A DNA stretch of 64,000 nucleotides from Kitasatospora sp. MAP12-44 (GCF_029892095.1 NZ_JARZAE010000004.1:620001-684000), one strand, 5' to 3'; positions 43,646 through 52,984 are shown, numbered from the stretch's first letter. Numbers and translations: made by a program. The notes: generated by a model from the letters alone, not told the origin.

Positions 43646-44404
43646 TCAGCGCACCGCCACCAGGACGCAGCTGTCCCCGCACCGCCACACCGTGCCGACC
43701 TCGCGGAACCCCGCCTCGCGCAGCAGCTCCTCGTGCCCGCGCACCGACAGGCCGTTGCCGTCACCGCTCGCCGGGGCCGGCCGCAGCTCGCGGGCCGCCA
43801 TCAGGTCGGCGAACTCGGGGACCTCGCGCGCGTCGGCCCACCAGCTCGCCCAGTCCTCGCCGCTGCCCGAGCCCTGGCGCCGCTCGCGGGAGCGGCCGAC
43901 GGCCGCGGCGAGGCCGGCGAGCGCCGGGTCCGCGGGCGCCAGGTGGTCCCCGTTGACCAGCACCCCGCCCGGGCGCAGCACGGCCGCCAGCTCACGGTAG
44001 ATCGCGCGCAGCCGATCCGGCTCCGGGTAGTGCAGGGCCGTGGTGGAGACGGCGGCGTCCAGCGGCCCATCCAGGTCCAGCGCCGCGAGCCAGCCCTCCT
44101 CGCCGATCAGCGCCTCGACATAGCGGGCGGCGTCCGGCGCGTGGGTGCGGCCGAGTTCCAGGAGCAGCGGGTCGACGTCGACCGCGAGGATCCGCGCGTG
44201 CGGCAGGCGGGCGGACAGCCGCATCGAGAGCGAGCCGGGCCCGCTGCCGAGGTCGACCAGGAGCGGCTCCGGGTGGCCCACGGTCACCGACTCGACCACA
44301 TCGGCGATCACCGTGAAGCGCTCCTCGCGGTCCACCGCGTACCGCTCCTGCTGGCGCTCCCAACGGCGCACCCAGGCCTCGGCCAACGCCATGCTGACAC
44401 CCAT
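43646..44404 (-). CDS. class I SAM-dependent methyltransferase in the zinc island
   Basis: 252 aa with motif I LLVDLGSGPGSLS (about residues 48-60), acidic loop AVDVDPLLL, motif STTALHYP and VLRPGGVLVNGDH, a small-molecule methyltransferase. GAGGAG lies 5 bases before ATG 44404. A 17-bp inverted repeat resembling a Zur box is centred about 66 bp upstream, so it may be zinc-regulated. It follows the PLP enzyme genes on the same strand with a 138-bp gap, which suggests a shared pathway. Confidence 0.87.
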   Translation of the reverse strand: MGVSMALAEAWVRRWERQQERYAVDREERFTVIADVVESVTVGHPEPLLVDLGSGPGSLSMRLSARLPHARILAVDVDPLLLELGRTHAPDAARYVEALIGEEGWLAALDLDGPLDAAVSTTALHYPEPDRLRAIYRELAAVLRPGGVLVNGDHLAPADPALAGLAAAVGRSRERRQGSGSGEDWASWWADAREVPEFADLMAARELRPAPASGDGNGLSVRGHEELLREAGFREVGTVWRCGDSCVLVAVR

Positions 44405-44461
44405 CGCTACTCCTCGGCTCGCCGGGCCCGGCTCTCTCGGCTCCTATCGTAGCTCTAGATG

Positions 44462-44478
44462 GAAACGAAAACCGTTTC
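44462..44478. promoter_or_regulatory. putative Zur-like operator of the methyltransferase gene
   Basis: Perfect inverted repeat GAAACG-5 bp-CGTTTC within GAAACGAAAACCGTTTC, in the 138-bp gap between the SufS-like stop and the methyltransferase start. The overlapping 14-mer TGGAAACGAAAACC agrees at 11 of 14 positions with a hybrid Zur half-site TGAAAACGATTACC, and less well with either box at 53077-53128. Confidence 0.4.
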
Positions 44479-44542
44479 GAATGATGGGTCAGGGGCCCGC
44501 CCCGGCCTGTGTCCTGCCTGTGTCCTGCCACCGGAGGCGGCG

Positions 44543-45766
44543 TCAGCTCCTCCGCAGCACGTCGAGCAGGCGGTCGATCTCCTCCGGCGTGTTGTAGGCG
44601 TGCAGGCTCACCCGGACCGTGCCTTCCCGCGCGGCGGCTCCGGCCTGGCAGAGGCTGTCGGCGCGGACCAGGAGACCGTGGTCGGCCAGCACGAACCCCA
44701 GGTCGTCGGACCGGATCCCGTGGTGCCGGAAGCTCACGATCCCGTGCCGCTGCTGGACCAGCGAGTGCGCGGCCAGGCTCAGTTGGCAGCCGAGCACCTC
44801 ATAGCGGTCCAGGTGGCGCAGCCCTTCGGTGAGGCAGGCGGCCAGCGCGACCGTCCAGCGTTCGATCTGCTGCACACCGGCCTCGTCCAGCCAGTCCAGG
44901 GCCGCCACCAGGCTGACGATGCCGCTGGTGTTCGGGGTGCCGGCCCAGCCGCCGGGCTCGAACCTCGGCCCTCGGGCGTTGCGCGCCCAGACGGCGCCGA
45001 TGCCCGGCAGGGCCATCGCCTTGTGGCCGGAGAAGACCACGAAGTCGACGTCGAGCCGGCCGACGTCCACCGGCAGGTGGCCGACGGCCTGCGCGGCGTC
45101 CAGGCAGACCGGGACCCGGGGTCCGACCGCCTCGCGGATCCGGTGGACGTTCATGTCGCCGCCGTAGACGTGGTGGACGTGCGTGGCGGCGACGAACGCG
45201 GTCCGCTCGGTGACCAGCTCGGCGAGGGCCGCCGGATCGTAGTCGTGCGAGGACGCCTGGTACGGCAGCTCGCGCACGGTGATCCGCGTGCCGCGGGCCG
45301 CGAGCAGGCGCTGCGCCTCCAACCAGGGGTGCAGATTGGCCTGGTGGTCGGCGAACGGCACGATGATCTCGTCCCCGTCGCTCAGCTGCTCGGCCAGCCA
45401 GTCCCTGGCCACCGTGCGCAGGCCCTCGCTCGTACCGCCGGTGAAGTGCACCGCCGAGCTGTCCGGAGCACTGTCGCCGAGGAAGCGGGCGACCCGCCTG
45501 CGGGCCTGTTCCACCAGCGCGGTGGTGCGGTTGGCCCACGGGTAACTGCCGCGCCCGGCATTGGCGTTGGCGGTGGTCAGGTAGTTCCGTGCGGCGTCGA
45601 GCACGGCCCGCGGCTTCTGCGCGGTCGCCGCACTGTCCAGGTAGGCCAGCTCGGGGTGGTCCACGACGATCGGGAACTGCTCACGCAACGCGCGCTGCCA
45701 GTCCCGCAGTTCGTCGATCGTCTCGTTCGCGTTGCTCGTCTCGTTCGCCTTGTTCGCCTCGCCCAT
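44543..45766 (-). CDS. class V aminotransferase / SufS-like cysteine desulfurase
   Basis: 407 aa, fold-type I PLP enzyme. It has YLDSAATAQKP near residue 35, the PLP-binding Lys in FSGHKAMALPGIG, and RADSLCQAG near the C-terminus, where SufS enzymes hold their persulfide-forming Cys. It could release sulfur from cysteine or act on a cysteine-like intermediate. The start ATG 45766 shares one base with the CysK-rhodanese stop (TGATG). An unusual N-terminus (NKANETSNANET) is built from near-repeated codons. Together with the next two genes it forms a tight PLP-enzyme operon with no suf partners nearby. Confidence 0.82.
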   Translation of the reverse strand: MGEANKANETSNANETIDELRDWQRALREQFPIVVDHPELAYLDSAATAQKPRAVLDAARNYLTTANANAGRGSYPWANRTTALVEQARRRVARFLGDSAPDSSAVHFTGGTSEGLRTVARDWLAEQLSDGDEIIVPFADHQANLHPWLEAQRLLAARGTRITVRELPYQASSHDYDPAALAELVTERTAFVAATHVHHVYGGDMNVHRIREAVGPRVPVCLDAAQAVGHLPVDVGRLDVDFVVFSGHKAMALPGIGAVWARNARGPRFEPGGWAGTPNTSGIVSLVAALDWLDEAGVQQIERWTVALAACLTEGLRHLDRYEVLGCQLSLAAHSLVQQRHGIVSFRHHGIRSDDLGFVLADHGLLVRADSLCQAGAAAREGTVRVSLHAYNTPEEIDRLLDVLRRS

Positions 45767-47085
45767 CAGTCCCGCACCAGCGGAGCGCCCGCGTCGCGCC
45801 AGCCGACCACGCCACCCGCCAGGCTGCGCGCGTCGCGGTGTCCCATCCGGGTCAGCAGAGCCGCGTAGGCGAGCGACTTCTCGCCCACCGGGCAGGCCAG
45901 CAGCACGGGTTGGGTCCGGCTGAACGGGAGCCCGCCGTGCAGGAGTTCGTCGAACAGCTCGTCCACGATGTTGATCGAGCCCTCGATGTGCAGCGCGGCG
46001 TAGGCGAACGGGCCGCGCAGGTCGACCACCAGCGGGCGCTCGGCGGCGATCCACTTGCGCGCCGCCTCCACGTCGACCGCCCGGGCGGCGGCGAGGTCGG
46101 CGGCGGTCAGCGTGGCGACGGAGTTGGGGCGCGGCGGCTGGTTGAACAGCTCCGGGCGGCGCCGGCGGATATAGCTCAGATAGCTCTCCACCCGGTCGCA
46201 GACGATGAAGACGGCGGTCCGGCGCCCGGTCAACTCGGCGTCCAGAGAGCGCAGATGGCGCACCGCGCCGTAGTACGCGGCGCCGCCGGTCGGGCCGGCC
46301 AGCAGGCCGCAGCGGCGGATCAGGGTGAGCATGCCGTCGATCGCCTCGTCGGAGGTCACCGACTCGATCGCGTCATAGGTGGCCGGGTCGAAGAGGCCGA
46401 CCTCGTGCACCTCGTCGATGGTGCGGATGCCCGGGATGAAGTCGGACTTGTGGGCGACCAGCCCGAGCACCTCGACCCCGGGATCGCCGGCCCGCAGTGC
46501 GGCGGCCACGCCGGTGGACGAACCGGCCGTGCCGACGCAGGCGATGAAGTGGTCGGGGGCCCGCCCGTCCAGGTCGCGCAGGATCTCCGGACCGGTACCG
46601 GTCAGGTGCGCCTGCGTGTTGAGCGCGCTGTAGTACTGGTCGGTGTGTAGGTAGCCGCCGTCCGCCTCGGAGAGCATCCGGTGCACCCGGGTGAGCGGAT
46701 CGTCGGGGTCGGTCGGGTCCAGGCACTCGGCCTGGCCCGGCAGTTCCTCGATCTCGGCACCGAGCAGCAGGAGCAGCTCCTTGACCTCCGGCACCTTCAT
46801 CCGGTTGGTCACGCTCCTGAAGGGCAGCCCGTGCATCCCGGCGATCAGCGCGAGCGCCTTGGCCGTGTTGCCGCTGGACAGTTCGACGATGGTGTCCCCG
46901 CGCTCGACGGCGGCGGGCAGCGCCTGGCGGGTCATCTGCCACGCGGCGCGGTCCTTCACCGAGCCGAACGGGTTGAGCATCTCCAACTTGGCGTACAGGT
47001 CGATGTTCCGCAGGCCGTGTACCTGCTCATCGATCCGCACCAGCGGAGTGTCGCCGATCGCCTCGGTGATGCTGTCGTATCTCAC
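45766..47085 (-). CDS. cysteine synthase-like PLP enzyme fused to a rhodanese domain
   Basis: 439 aa. The N-terminal ~330 residues are a fold-type II beta-synthase: NPFGSVKDRAAW with the PLP Lys, SSGNTAKAL for the substrate carboxylate, and GTAGSSTG for the phosphate. Residues ~350-435 are a single rhodanese domain with LVVDLRGPFAYAALHIEG and the active Cys in LACPVGEKS. The fusion suggests direct delivery of persulfide sulfur to an O-activated serine, or use of the fold for another beta-replacement as in SbnA. It overlaps the upstream decarboxylase-like gene by 4 bp (ATGA). Confidence 0.85.
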   Translation of the reverse strand: MRYDSITEAIGDTPLVRIDEQVHGLRNIDLYAKLEMLNPFGSVKDRAAWQMTRQALPAAVERGDTIVELSSGNTAKALALIAGMHGLPFRSVTNRMKVPEVKELLLLLGAEIEELPGQAECLDPTDPDDPLTRVHRMLSEADGGYLHTDQYYSALNTQAHLTGTGPEILRDLDGRAPDHFIACVGTAGSSTGVAAALRAGDPGVEVLGLVAHKSDFIPGIRTIDEVHEVGLFDPATYDAIESVTSDEAIDGMLTLIRRCGLLAGPTGGAAYYGAVRHLRSLDAELTGRRTAVFIVCDRVESYLSYIRRRRPELFNQPPRPNSVATLTAADLAAARAVDVEAARKWIAAERPLVVDLRGPFAYAALHIEGSINIVDELFDELLHGGLPFSRTQPVLLACPVGEKSLAYAALLTRMGHRDARSLAGGVVGWRDAGAPLVRD

Positions 47086-48575
47086 CTTGTCTCCCCCAGG
47101 GCGTGGACGGGCCAGTACTGGTCGTCAAGCCGCCACCGCCAGGATCCGCTCTCCCGGTAGAGGGCGGCGGTGCGGGCGATGGGCTGGCGCATCGCCCGGT
47201 TCGCGGTGAAGTCCATGCAGTAGCCGGCGGTGTTGGCGAAGGCCAGCAGGTCGCCGGCGCGCGGCAGTTCGGGGAGGAAGACCTGGCGCCGGGTGATCAG
47301 GTCGCTCTCCAGGCAGAGGTTTCCGACCAGGTAGACACCGACCGCGCCCCCTGCCCCGGTCGGCGCCGGGGCGTGCGCCGGGGCCTGACGCGGGACGAGC
47401 AGCGGATCCATCAGCACGCCGTGCTGTTCGAGACCGACATCGGCGGCGTTCAAGTCCAGCCGGACCAGCGGCTCACCGGCCGGGGTGCGGCGGACCTCGA
47501 CGACCTTCGCCAGCACCGCGCCGCACTGGTCGACCAGCGCACGGCCGGGCTCGATGTGCAGGTCGTAGAGGTTCTCCAGCAGCAAGGTGGCGAGCGGGCG
47601 GCCGAGCGAGGGCGCGTCGAGCGACAGCAGCTCGTCGAGATAGCCGTCGGCGGCGACCGCCCGGTGGGCCGGGTAGAGGCTCAGCGCGCCGCGCAGCCGG
47701 CCCGACTCCGCGCGCAGCCCGTAGCCGTGCCGCTGCCAGGTCAGTGCGGGCCGCCGACCGAGCACGGACTCGCTCAGCTCGGTCGTGTAGCGCTCCCACT
47801 GGGCTTGGCTGGCCAGGTAGTTGACGCCGAAGCCGCCGCCGATGTCCACGGCTGCGGGGCGCAGGCCGCGCCGCCGGCACTCGTCCAGCACGCGGACGCA
47901 GGCCTCCAGCGCGACCGCCTTCTCCGGCAGGCCGACGGTGTCGAGGTGGTAGGCGGCGCCGGTCAGCTCGATGGCGTCCTGATGCCGCTCGACCGCGTCG
48001 AGCAGCGCGGCCGACTCGGCGAGGTCGGTGCCGAAGCGGCTGGGCCGGCTGAGCACCGCCGTGCCCGGTGAGCGAAAACCCGACAGGCGCAGCAGGACCG
48101 GCACCCGGGGCAGCCCCTGCTTGCGGACCAGCGCGGACAGTTGCTCCAGCTCGGCCTGGGAGTCGAGGTTGACGGTGGCGCCGACCCGGGCGGCCAGCCA
48201 GAGGAACTCCGGGTTCTTGGGGCCGGTCGCCATGATCCGGGGGCCGGTGAACCCGGCGCCGAGCGCGTGCTGCAGCTCGGCTGCCGAGGCGACGTCGATG
48301 CCCGCGTCGGTCGCGGCGAGTTGGCGGACCAGTGCGCTGGAGCGGTTCGCCTTGTGCGCGAAGTAGATCTCTCCCGAGAGGTGGTGGCGTCGGTGGACCG
48401 CGCGGAACCGCGCGACGTTCTCGGCCAGTTGCTCGGGGAGCACGACGTTGAGCGGGGAACCCAGCGCGTCCACCAGCGTGTGCAGCAGGCCGGTGGAGTC
48501 CAGGGCCGATCGGAGCAGCGGCTCCAGGCGCGGTTCCAGGTACAGCGGTTCGTCAGGTAACGGCGGCTGTTGCAT
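47082..48575 (-). CDS. LysA/Y4yA-like PLP-dependent (fold-type III) decarboxylase homologue
   Basis: 497 aa from ATG 48575. The alanine-racemase-like barrel carries the PLP Lys in IYFAHKANRS, GGGFGVNY and EPGRAL. The C-terminal barrel has LCLESDLI and NTAGYCMDF, which replace the CESGD and GAY motifs of diaminopimelate decarboxylase. I recall the Y4yA family of rhizobia as the closest named group, there also beside a cysteine synthase-like gene. SbnH of staphyloferrin B synthesis is another paralogue of this fold. The substrate is unknown; decarboxylation of an amino acid built by the two downstream enzymes is a reasonable guess. Confidence 0.8.
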   Translation of the reverse strand: MQQPPLPDEPLYLEPRLEPLLRSALDSTGLLHTLVDALGSPLNVVLPEQLAENVARFRAVHRRHHLSGEIYFAHKANRSSALVRQLAATDAGIDVASAAELQHALGAGFTGPRIMATGPKNPEFLWLAARVGATVNLDSQAELEQLSALVRKQGLPRVPVLLRLSGFRSPGTAVLSRPSRFGTDLAESAALLDAVERHQDAIELTGAAYHLDTVGLPEKAVALEACVRVLDECRRRGLRPAAVDIGGGFGVNYLASQAQWERYTTELSESVLGRRPALTWQRHGYGLRAESGRLRGALSLYPAHRAVAADGYLDELLSLDAPSLGRPLATLLLENLYDLHIEPGRALVDQCGAVLAKVVEVRRTPAGEPLVRLDLNAADVGLEQHGVLMDPLLVPRQAPAHAPAPTGAGGAVGVYLVGNLCLESDLITRRQVFLPELPRAGDLLAFANTAGYCMDFTANRAMRQPIARTAALYRESGSWRWRLDDQYWPVHALGETR

Positions 48576-48753
48576 GGCGACGTGACTCCCCTGCCCCTCC
48601 CACCGGAACGACGTGCTCCGGGCGCGCGCGTGCCGGCGGGGCGGGAACGCGTCCACGCCCCGCACCACCGCGTCCGCAACGGTAGCCGCTCCGCCCGCTC
48701 GAAGACAGGCCGCGTGTCAACAGCCGTCGGGCCCGGGCGCCCGGCCCGGGAGT

Positions 48754-49278
48754 TCAGCTGCCGGCCTGCGCCGCCGCGCAGCCCGTACAGATTCCGGCCA
48801 GCTCCACGGTGTGCTGGACGTCCGCGAAGCCGGAGGTCTGTGCGATCGTGTCGACCCAGCTCTCGACCGGGCCGGCGTCCACCGGGACGCTGATCCCGCA
48901 CCGGCGGCACAGCAGGTAGTGGCGGTGGTCGGCATCGGGGCGGTAGCGGAAGAGGCGCTCGCCGTTGGAGTCGCGGACCACGTCTGCCCGGCCGCCTGCG
49001 GCGAGCGCGGTGAGCGTGCGGTAGACGGTGCTCAGACCCACCCGCGAGCCGGCCACCAGCATCCCGGCGTGCAGTAACTGGGCACTGATGAACTCCTGGT
49101 AGCCGGCCAGTGCTTGGAGGACTTCGGTGCGCTGGGGTGTCGGTCGCCAGAGCATCTCGGCCGCGTCCGGTGGCGGCGGCGGCGGTGGGCCGGTGGCGCG
49201 GTCGACCGCGGTGGTGGCCGCGTTGACCGCCCGGCGATCAGCTGTCGCCGCGAGCGCGGAGGCGTGGGTGTCGTGCAC
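48754..49278 (-). CDS. zur: zinc uptake regulator, Fur family (Zur)
   Basis: 174 aa from GTG 49278 with GGGGGA upstream. The winged helix contains TPQRTEVLQALAGYQEF and GLSTVYRTL. Metal sites show HRHYLLCRRCG and the second pair ICTGC, the structural zinc cysteines of Fur-family proteins. When zinc is bound it represses zinc import genes. It ends the zinc importer operon (26 bp after the permease stop), the usual streptomycete arrangement. A proline run (PPPPPPP) in the N-terminal extension is unusual. Confidence 0.9.
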   Translation of the reverse strand: MHDTHASALAATADRRAVNAATTAVDRATGPPPPPPPDAAEMLWRPTPQRTEVLQALAGYQEFISAQLLHAGMLVAGSRVGLSTVYRTLTALAAGGRADVVRDSNGERLFRYRPDADHRHYLLCRRCGISVPVDAGPVESWVDTIAQTSGFADVQHTVELAGICTGCAAAQAGS

Positions 49279-49304
49279 GGTGTTCCCCCGTTGCGAGTTG
49301 GCGG

Positions 49305-50183
49305 TCAGGCCGCTGTCATGGCCCTCTCCCCGGCCGGAGGCTGAGAGAGGTTCGGAGCCGAGCCCGCGCGCCTGGGCCGCTTGAGGAAGGTGGCGGCATA
49401 GACCGCGCTTGCGGTGGCCATGATGGCGAAGCTCGGCGGCAGCTTCGGGAACTGCGCGCTGATGAGCAGCCCGCCCCACATCTCGGCGACCGCGAGGCCG
49501 GCGGAGAGCGCGAGAGCGCGGAACGGGCGGTCGGTGAGGCGGATCGCGGCGCCGGCCGGGGCGGCGAGCAGGCCGAGCAGCAGGAGCGAGCCGACCGCCT
49601 GGGTGGCCTCACCGGCGGTGGCGCCGACCAGGGCGAGGAAGCCGAAGCCGAGCAGGCGTACCGGGACCCCGCGGGCGGCGGCGACGGCTTCGTCCAGGGT
49701 GGCGAAGAGCAGCGGCCGGGCGATCAGCAGGATCAGCAGGCAGACGACGCTCGCGATGGCGACGGCCACGGAGGTCTGGTCACCGTGCAGGCCGAATATC
49801 GAGCCGAAGAGCACGCTGGTGCCCGCACCGCCCTGGCCGGAGCCGCTGCGGGAGGTGGTGTAGATGGTCAGGAAGAACGCGCCCAGGCCGAGGATCCAGG
49901 CGAAGACGTTGCCGATCACCACGTCGTCCGGCCGACCGCGTCGCCCGAGCCCGCCGATCAGCAGCCCGACGCCGATGGTGGCGGCGAACAGGCCGAGCCG
50001 CAGGTCGTACCCGCCGGCCAGGGCCGCCATCGCACCGGTGAACGCGACGTGGCTGAGCGCGTCGCCGGTGAAGAGCTGGGCGCGCAGGACCAGGAAGTAG
50101 CCCACCAGGCCGCAGGCGAGCGCGATGAACGTGCCGGCCAGCAGGGCGTGCTGGAAGAACGGCTGGGTGAACACGGAACTCAT
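49305..50183 (-). CDS. znuB: zinc ABC transporter permease 1 (ZnuB/ABC-3 family)
   Basis: 292 aa with eight or so membrane helices and the ABC-3 hallmarks: GDALSHVAF early, ARGVPVRLLGFGFLALVGATAGEATQAVG in the middle and LLAAPAGAA later. ATG 50183 overlaps the stop of the second permease (ATGA). It forms the membrane channel together with that permease, powered by the ATPase at 51093. Confidence 0.92.
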   Translation of the reverse strand: MSSVFTQPFFQHALLAGTFIALACGLVGYFLVLRAQLFTGDALSHVAFTGAMAALAGGYDLRLGLFAATIGVGLLIGGLGRRGRPDDVVIGNVFAWILGLGAFFLTIYTTSRSGSGQGGAGTSVLFGSIFGLHGDQTSVAVAIASVVCLLILLIARPLLFATLDEAVAAARGVPVRLLGFGFLALVGATAGEATQAVGSLLLLGLLAAPAGAAIRLTDRPFRALALSAGLAVAEMWGGLLISAQFPKLPPSFAIMATASAVYAATFLKRPRRAGSAPNLSQPPAGERAMTAA

Positions 50184-51109
50184 ACGGTGCCTCCGATGGC
50201 GGGCAGCGCGCTGCCTGGGGGCGCCGCGCGCCGCCCCCAGGCCTCGCGGGCCCAGCGCAGCAGGTGCGCCAGGACGTAGCCGGTGAACGCGAAGCCGGTG
50301 ACGAAGAACCCCAGCGGGTAGGGCTGGTAGTACGCGGCGACCAGCCCGGCCCAGCAGGCGCCCAGCGCGAGCAGGACGGCCAGCAGCATGCTCAACGCAG
50401 GCCGGGCGGTGAGCTGTTGGGCGGTGGCGGCGGGTATCACCATCAGCGCGAAGACCAGCAGCGTCCCGGTCATCTCGCTGGCCTCGGCGGTCGCCGCGCC
50501 CAGCAGCACCAGGAAGACCGCACCCAGCAGCCGCACCGGCACGCCGCGCCCGGCAGCCACCTCGGGATCGATCGAGGCGAACAGCAGCGGCCGGCCGATC
50601 AGCGCCAGCACGGCGAGGACCAGCACGCCGGCGATCGCCAGCACCAGCACCTGGCCGGTGGTGATGCCCAGGAAGTCGCCGAACAGCAGGGCGGTGGGCC
50701 CCTCCAGCAGGCCCTTGTAGAGACTGATGAAGAGGAAGCCGCAGGCCAGGGCGAACGCCTGCACCGTCCCGGTGACGGCGGACTCCTCCGCGCCGCTCTC
50801 GCGCCCCTTGCGCCCGAGCGCCGCGATGACCAGCGCCGCTCCGACGCAGAAGCCGAAGTAGCCGAGCGTGAGGCTGAATCCGGCCAGCGTGGCGAGCGCC
50901 GCGCCGGGGAAGGCGGCCACCGACAGGGTGTGCCCGGCGAACGTCTGGCGGCGCAGCACCATGAACCAGCCCACCACCGCGCAGACGACGGACACCACCA
51001 GGCCGGCCCGGAAGGCGTTCACCATGTACAGGTAGGAGCAGATGTCCTGGAAGTCCGCAATCAGGTTCCAGGAGAAGATGGGTGACGCAGCATCAGATGC
51101 CAGCAGCAC
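50180..51109 (-). CDS. znuB: zinc ABC transporter permease 2 (ZnuB/ABC-3 family)
   Basis: 309 aa. I chose GTG 51109 because GGGAGG lies 8 bases upstream; GTG 51118 abuts that site. Motifs match permease 1: MVLRRQTFAGHTLSVAAFPGA and AGRGVPVRLLGAVFLVLLGAATAEASEMTG. The start overlaps the ATPase gene by 17 bp. Two non-identical permeases imply a heterodimeric channel. Confidence 0.9.
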   Translation of the reverse strand: MLLASDAASPIFSWNLIADFQDICSYLYMVNAFRAGLVVSVVCAVVGWFMVLRRQTFAGHTLSVAAFPGAALATLAGFSLTLGYFGFCVGAALVIAALGRKGRESGAEESAVTGTVQAFALACGFLFISLYKGLLEGPTALLFGDFLGITTGQVLVLAIAGVLVLAVLALIGRPLLFASIDPEVAAGRGVPVRLLGAVFLVLLGAATAEASEMTGTLLVFALMVIPAATAQQLTARPALSMLLAVLLALGACWAGLVAAYYQPYPLGFFVTGFAFTGYVLAHLLRWAREAWGRRAAPPGSALPAIGGTV

Positions 51110-52025
51110 GAACCGCACCTCCCAGGCCCAGCTCGGCGTGGCGGTCGCTGTGCAGCGCCGGCGCCTCGGGCTGACCGACCACCACCAGCCGGCCGTCACT
51201 GGTGTGCAGCACCTCAACCGGCGTGCGGTACAGGCGGGTCAGCGTCTCGGAGGTGATCACCTCGGTCGGCGAGCCGGAGACGGCGCCGCCCTCGGCGATG
51301 TAGACCACCCGGTCCAGGTGGTGGAGTATCGGGTTCACGTCGTGCGCGACCATCACCACCGCCACCTGCTCCTGGTGGCAGATCCGGCCCAGCAGCGCCG
51401 CGATCGCGCTCTGGTTGGGCAGGTCCAGGCTGTCCAAGGGTTCGTCCAGGAGCAGCACTTGGGGGCGCCGTATCAGCGCCTGGGCGATCAGCAGGCGCTG
51501 CTGCTCGCCGCCCGAGCACTGGCCGATCGGCCGGTGCGCGTACGCTGCGGCGCCCACCAGCTCGATCACCGCCTCGACGCGGGCACCCGCCGCCCGCCGC
51601 CTGGCACGACCCAGGCCCGGGACGGGGATCCCCCACTGATCCCCGTCCAGGCCCAGCCGCACCACGTCCACCCCGCGGATGCGCACGCTCGCGTCGAAGC
51701 TGCGGCGCTGCGGCAGGTACCCCACTGCGCTGCTGTGCGCCCCGGGCGCGCCGCCGAGCACCCGCACCTCGCCGGCTGCCGCCGGGAGCACCCCGAGCAG
51801 CACCTTCACCAGGGTCGACTTGCCGACCCCGTTGGGGCCCAGCACGGCGGTGAACTCCCCGGCCCCCACGGTCAGATCGACACCCGACCAGAGGGTCCGC
51901 CCGCCCACCCGCACGGCCGCGCCGCGCAGGGACAGCACCGGCTCCGCGCCGGGTGCCGGCGACGTGGCGACGGGGACGGAGCGGTCCTGGTCCGTTCGAG
52001 CCTTCTCGGTCGGGTGAATGCTCAC
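51093..52025 (-). CDS. znuC: zinc ABC transporter ATPase (ZnuC)
   Basis: 310 aa with Walker A GPNGVGKST, signature CSGGEQQR, Walker B LLLDEPLDSLD and switch VMVAHDVNPI. The first 30 residues are an extra hydrophilic tail. The ATG overlaps the stop of the binding-protein gene (ATGA), and the gene lies in the znuA-C-B-B-zur order. Confidence 0.93.
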   Translation of the reverse strand: MSIHPTEKARTDQDRSVPVATSPAPGAEPVLSLRGAAVRVGGRTLWSGVDLTVGAGEFTAVLGPNGVGKSTLVKVLLGVLPAAAGEVRVLGGAPGAHSSAVGYLPQRRSFDASVRIRGVDVVRLGLDGDQWGIPVPGLGRARRRAAGARVEAVIELVGAAAYAHRPIGQCSGGEQQRLLIAQALIRRPQVLLLDEPLDSLDLPNQSAIAALLGRICHQEQVAVVMVAHDVNPILHHLDRVVYIAEGGAVSGSPTEVITSETLTRLYRTPVEVLHTSDGRLVVVGQPEAPALHSDRHAELGLGGAVRAAGI

Positions 52026-52984
52026 TTGCCCGTCGCCGCCTTCAGTGCGTCCTCGATGCCCTGCAGCTCCTTGACCTGCCAGTCCTGGAAGGTGCTGCTG
52101 GCCGGCGCGAGGGTCTCGGTGACCTGGGCGACCGGGATGCCCTGCGCCTTGGCCGCGTTGACCTGGGCCACCACGTCCGGGTCGGAGTTCTGGGTGTTGA
52201 AGACGTAGATCTTGATCGCCTTGGTGGCGATCTGCTGGTCGATCAGGGTCTTGTCGGCGGCGGTCGGGTCGGTGCCCTCGCTCTCCGCGTCCAGGAACGT
52301 CTCGGGGGTGAGCATTTTGAGGCCCACGCTCTCCGCCAGCGGGGTGACGATCGACTCGGAGGCGCCGATCGGGGTGCCGGCGTACTTGGTCTTGATGTCC
52401 GTTTCGAGCTGGTTGTACTGCGCCAGCGTCTGGTTCTCGAAGGTCTGCTTCTGGGTGTCGAAGTAGGCCGCGTCAGCCGGGTCTATCTTCTGGTAGTCGG
52501 CGGTGATCTGGTCGATCACCTTGTAGACGCTGGCGTGCGAGTACCACTGGTGGGGGTTGTCACCCTCCTTCTTGCCCACCAGGTCGCCGACCTTGAGGGC
52601 GGTGCGGGCGCTGTTGGGGTTGGCGGCGAGCAGCTTGTCCGACCACGCGTCGTAGCCGATCCCGTTGGTGATCGCGAAGTCCGCGCCCGCGATCGTGCGG
52701 CCGTCGGCGGCCGTCGGCTCGTAGGAGTGCGGGTCGGTGTCCGGGTTGGTGATGATGCTCGACACCTTCACGTGCGAGCCGCCGAGCTGGGTGGCGATGC
52801 TGCCCCAGAAGTTCTCCGCCGCCACCACCTGGATGGTCTTGGAACCGGAGGCTCCGGACGCGCTCGTCTTCGGCGTGGAGGAGGTGGAGCAGGCGCTGGT
52901 GGCCGCGAGGGCGACGACCGCGGCCGCGGTCAGCGCGAGGCGAGCGGGGTGTCTGCGGACAGCGGCGGGCAGGACGGTGCGCAT
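52022..52984 (-). CDS. znuA: zinc-binding lipoprotein (ZnuA/AztC family)
   Basis: 320 aa with a signal peptide and lipobox ATSAC. Cluster 9 binding-protein features are a first metal His in TDPHSYEP, a second in NPHQWYS and acidic ligands near the C-terminus. There is no long His-rich loop. First gene of the zinc operon, 93 bp below the nearer Zur box. Confidence 0.92.
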   Translation of the reverse strand: MRTVLPAAVRRHPARLALTAAAVVALAATSACSTSSTPKTSASGASGSKTIQVVAAENFWGSIATQLGGSHVKVSSIITNPDTDPHSYEPTAADGRTIAGADFAITNGIGYDAWSDKLLAANPNSARTALKVGDLVGKKEGDNPHQWYSHASVYKVIDQITADYQKIDPADAAYFDTQKQTFENQTLAQYNQLETDIKTKYAGTPIGASESIVTPLAESVGLKMLTPETFLDAESEGTDPTAADKTLIDQQIATKAIKIYVFNTQNSDPDVVAQVNAAKAQGIPVAQVTETLAPASSTFQDWQVKELQGIEDALKAATGK

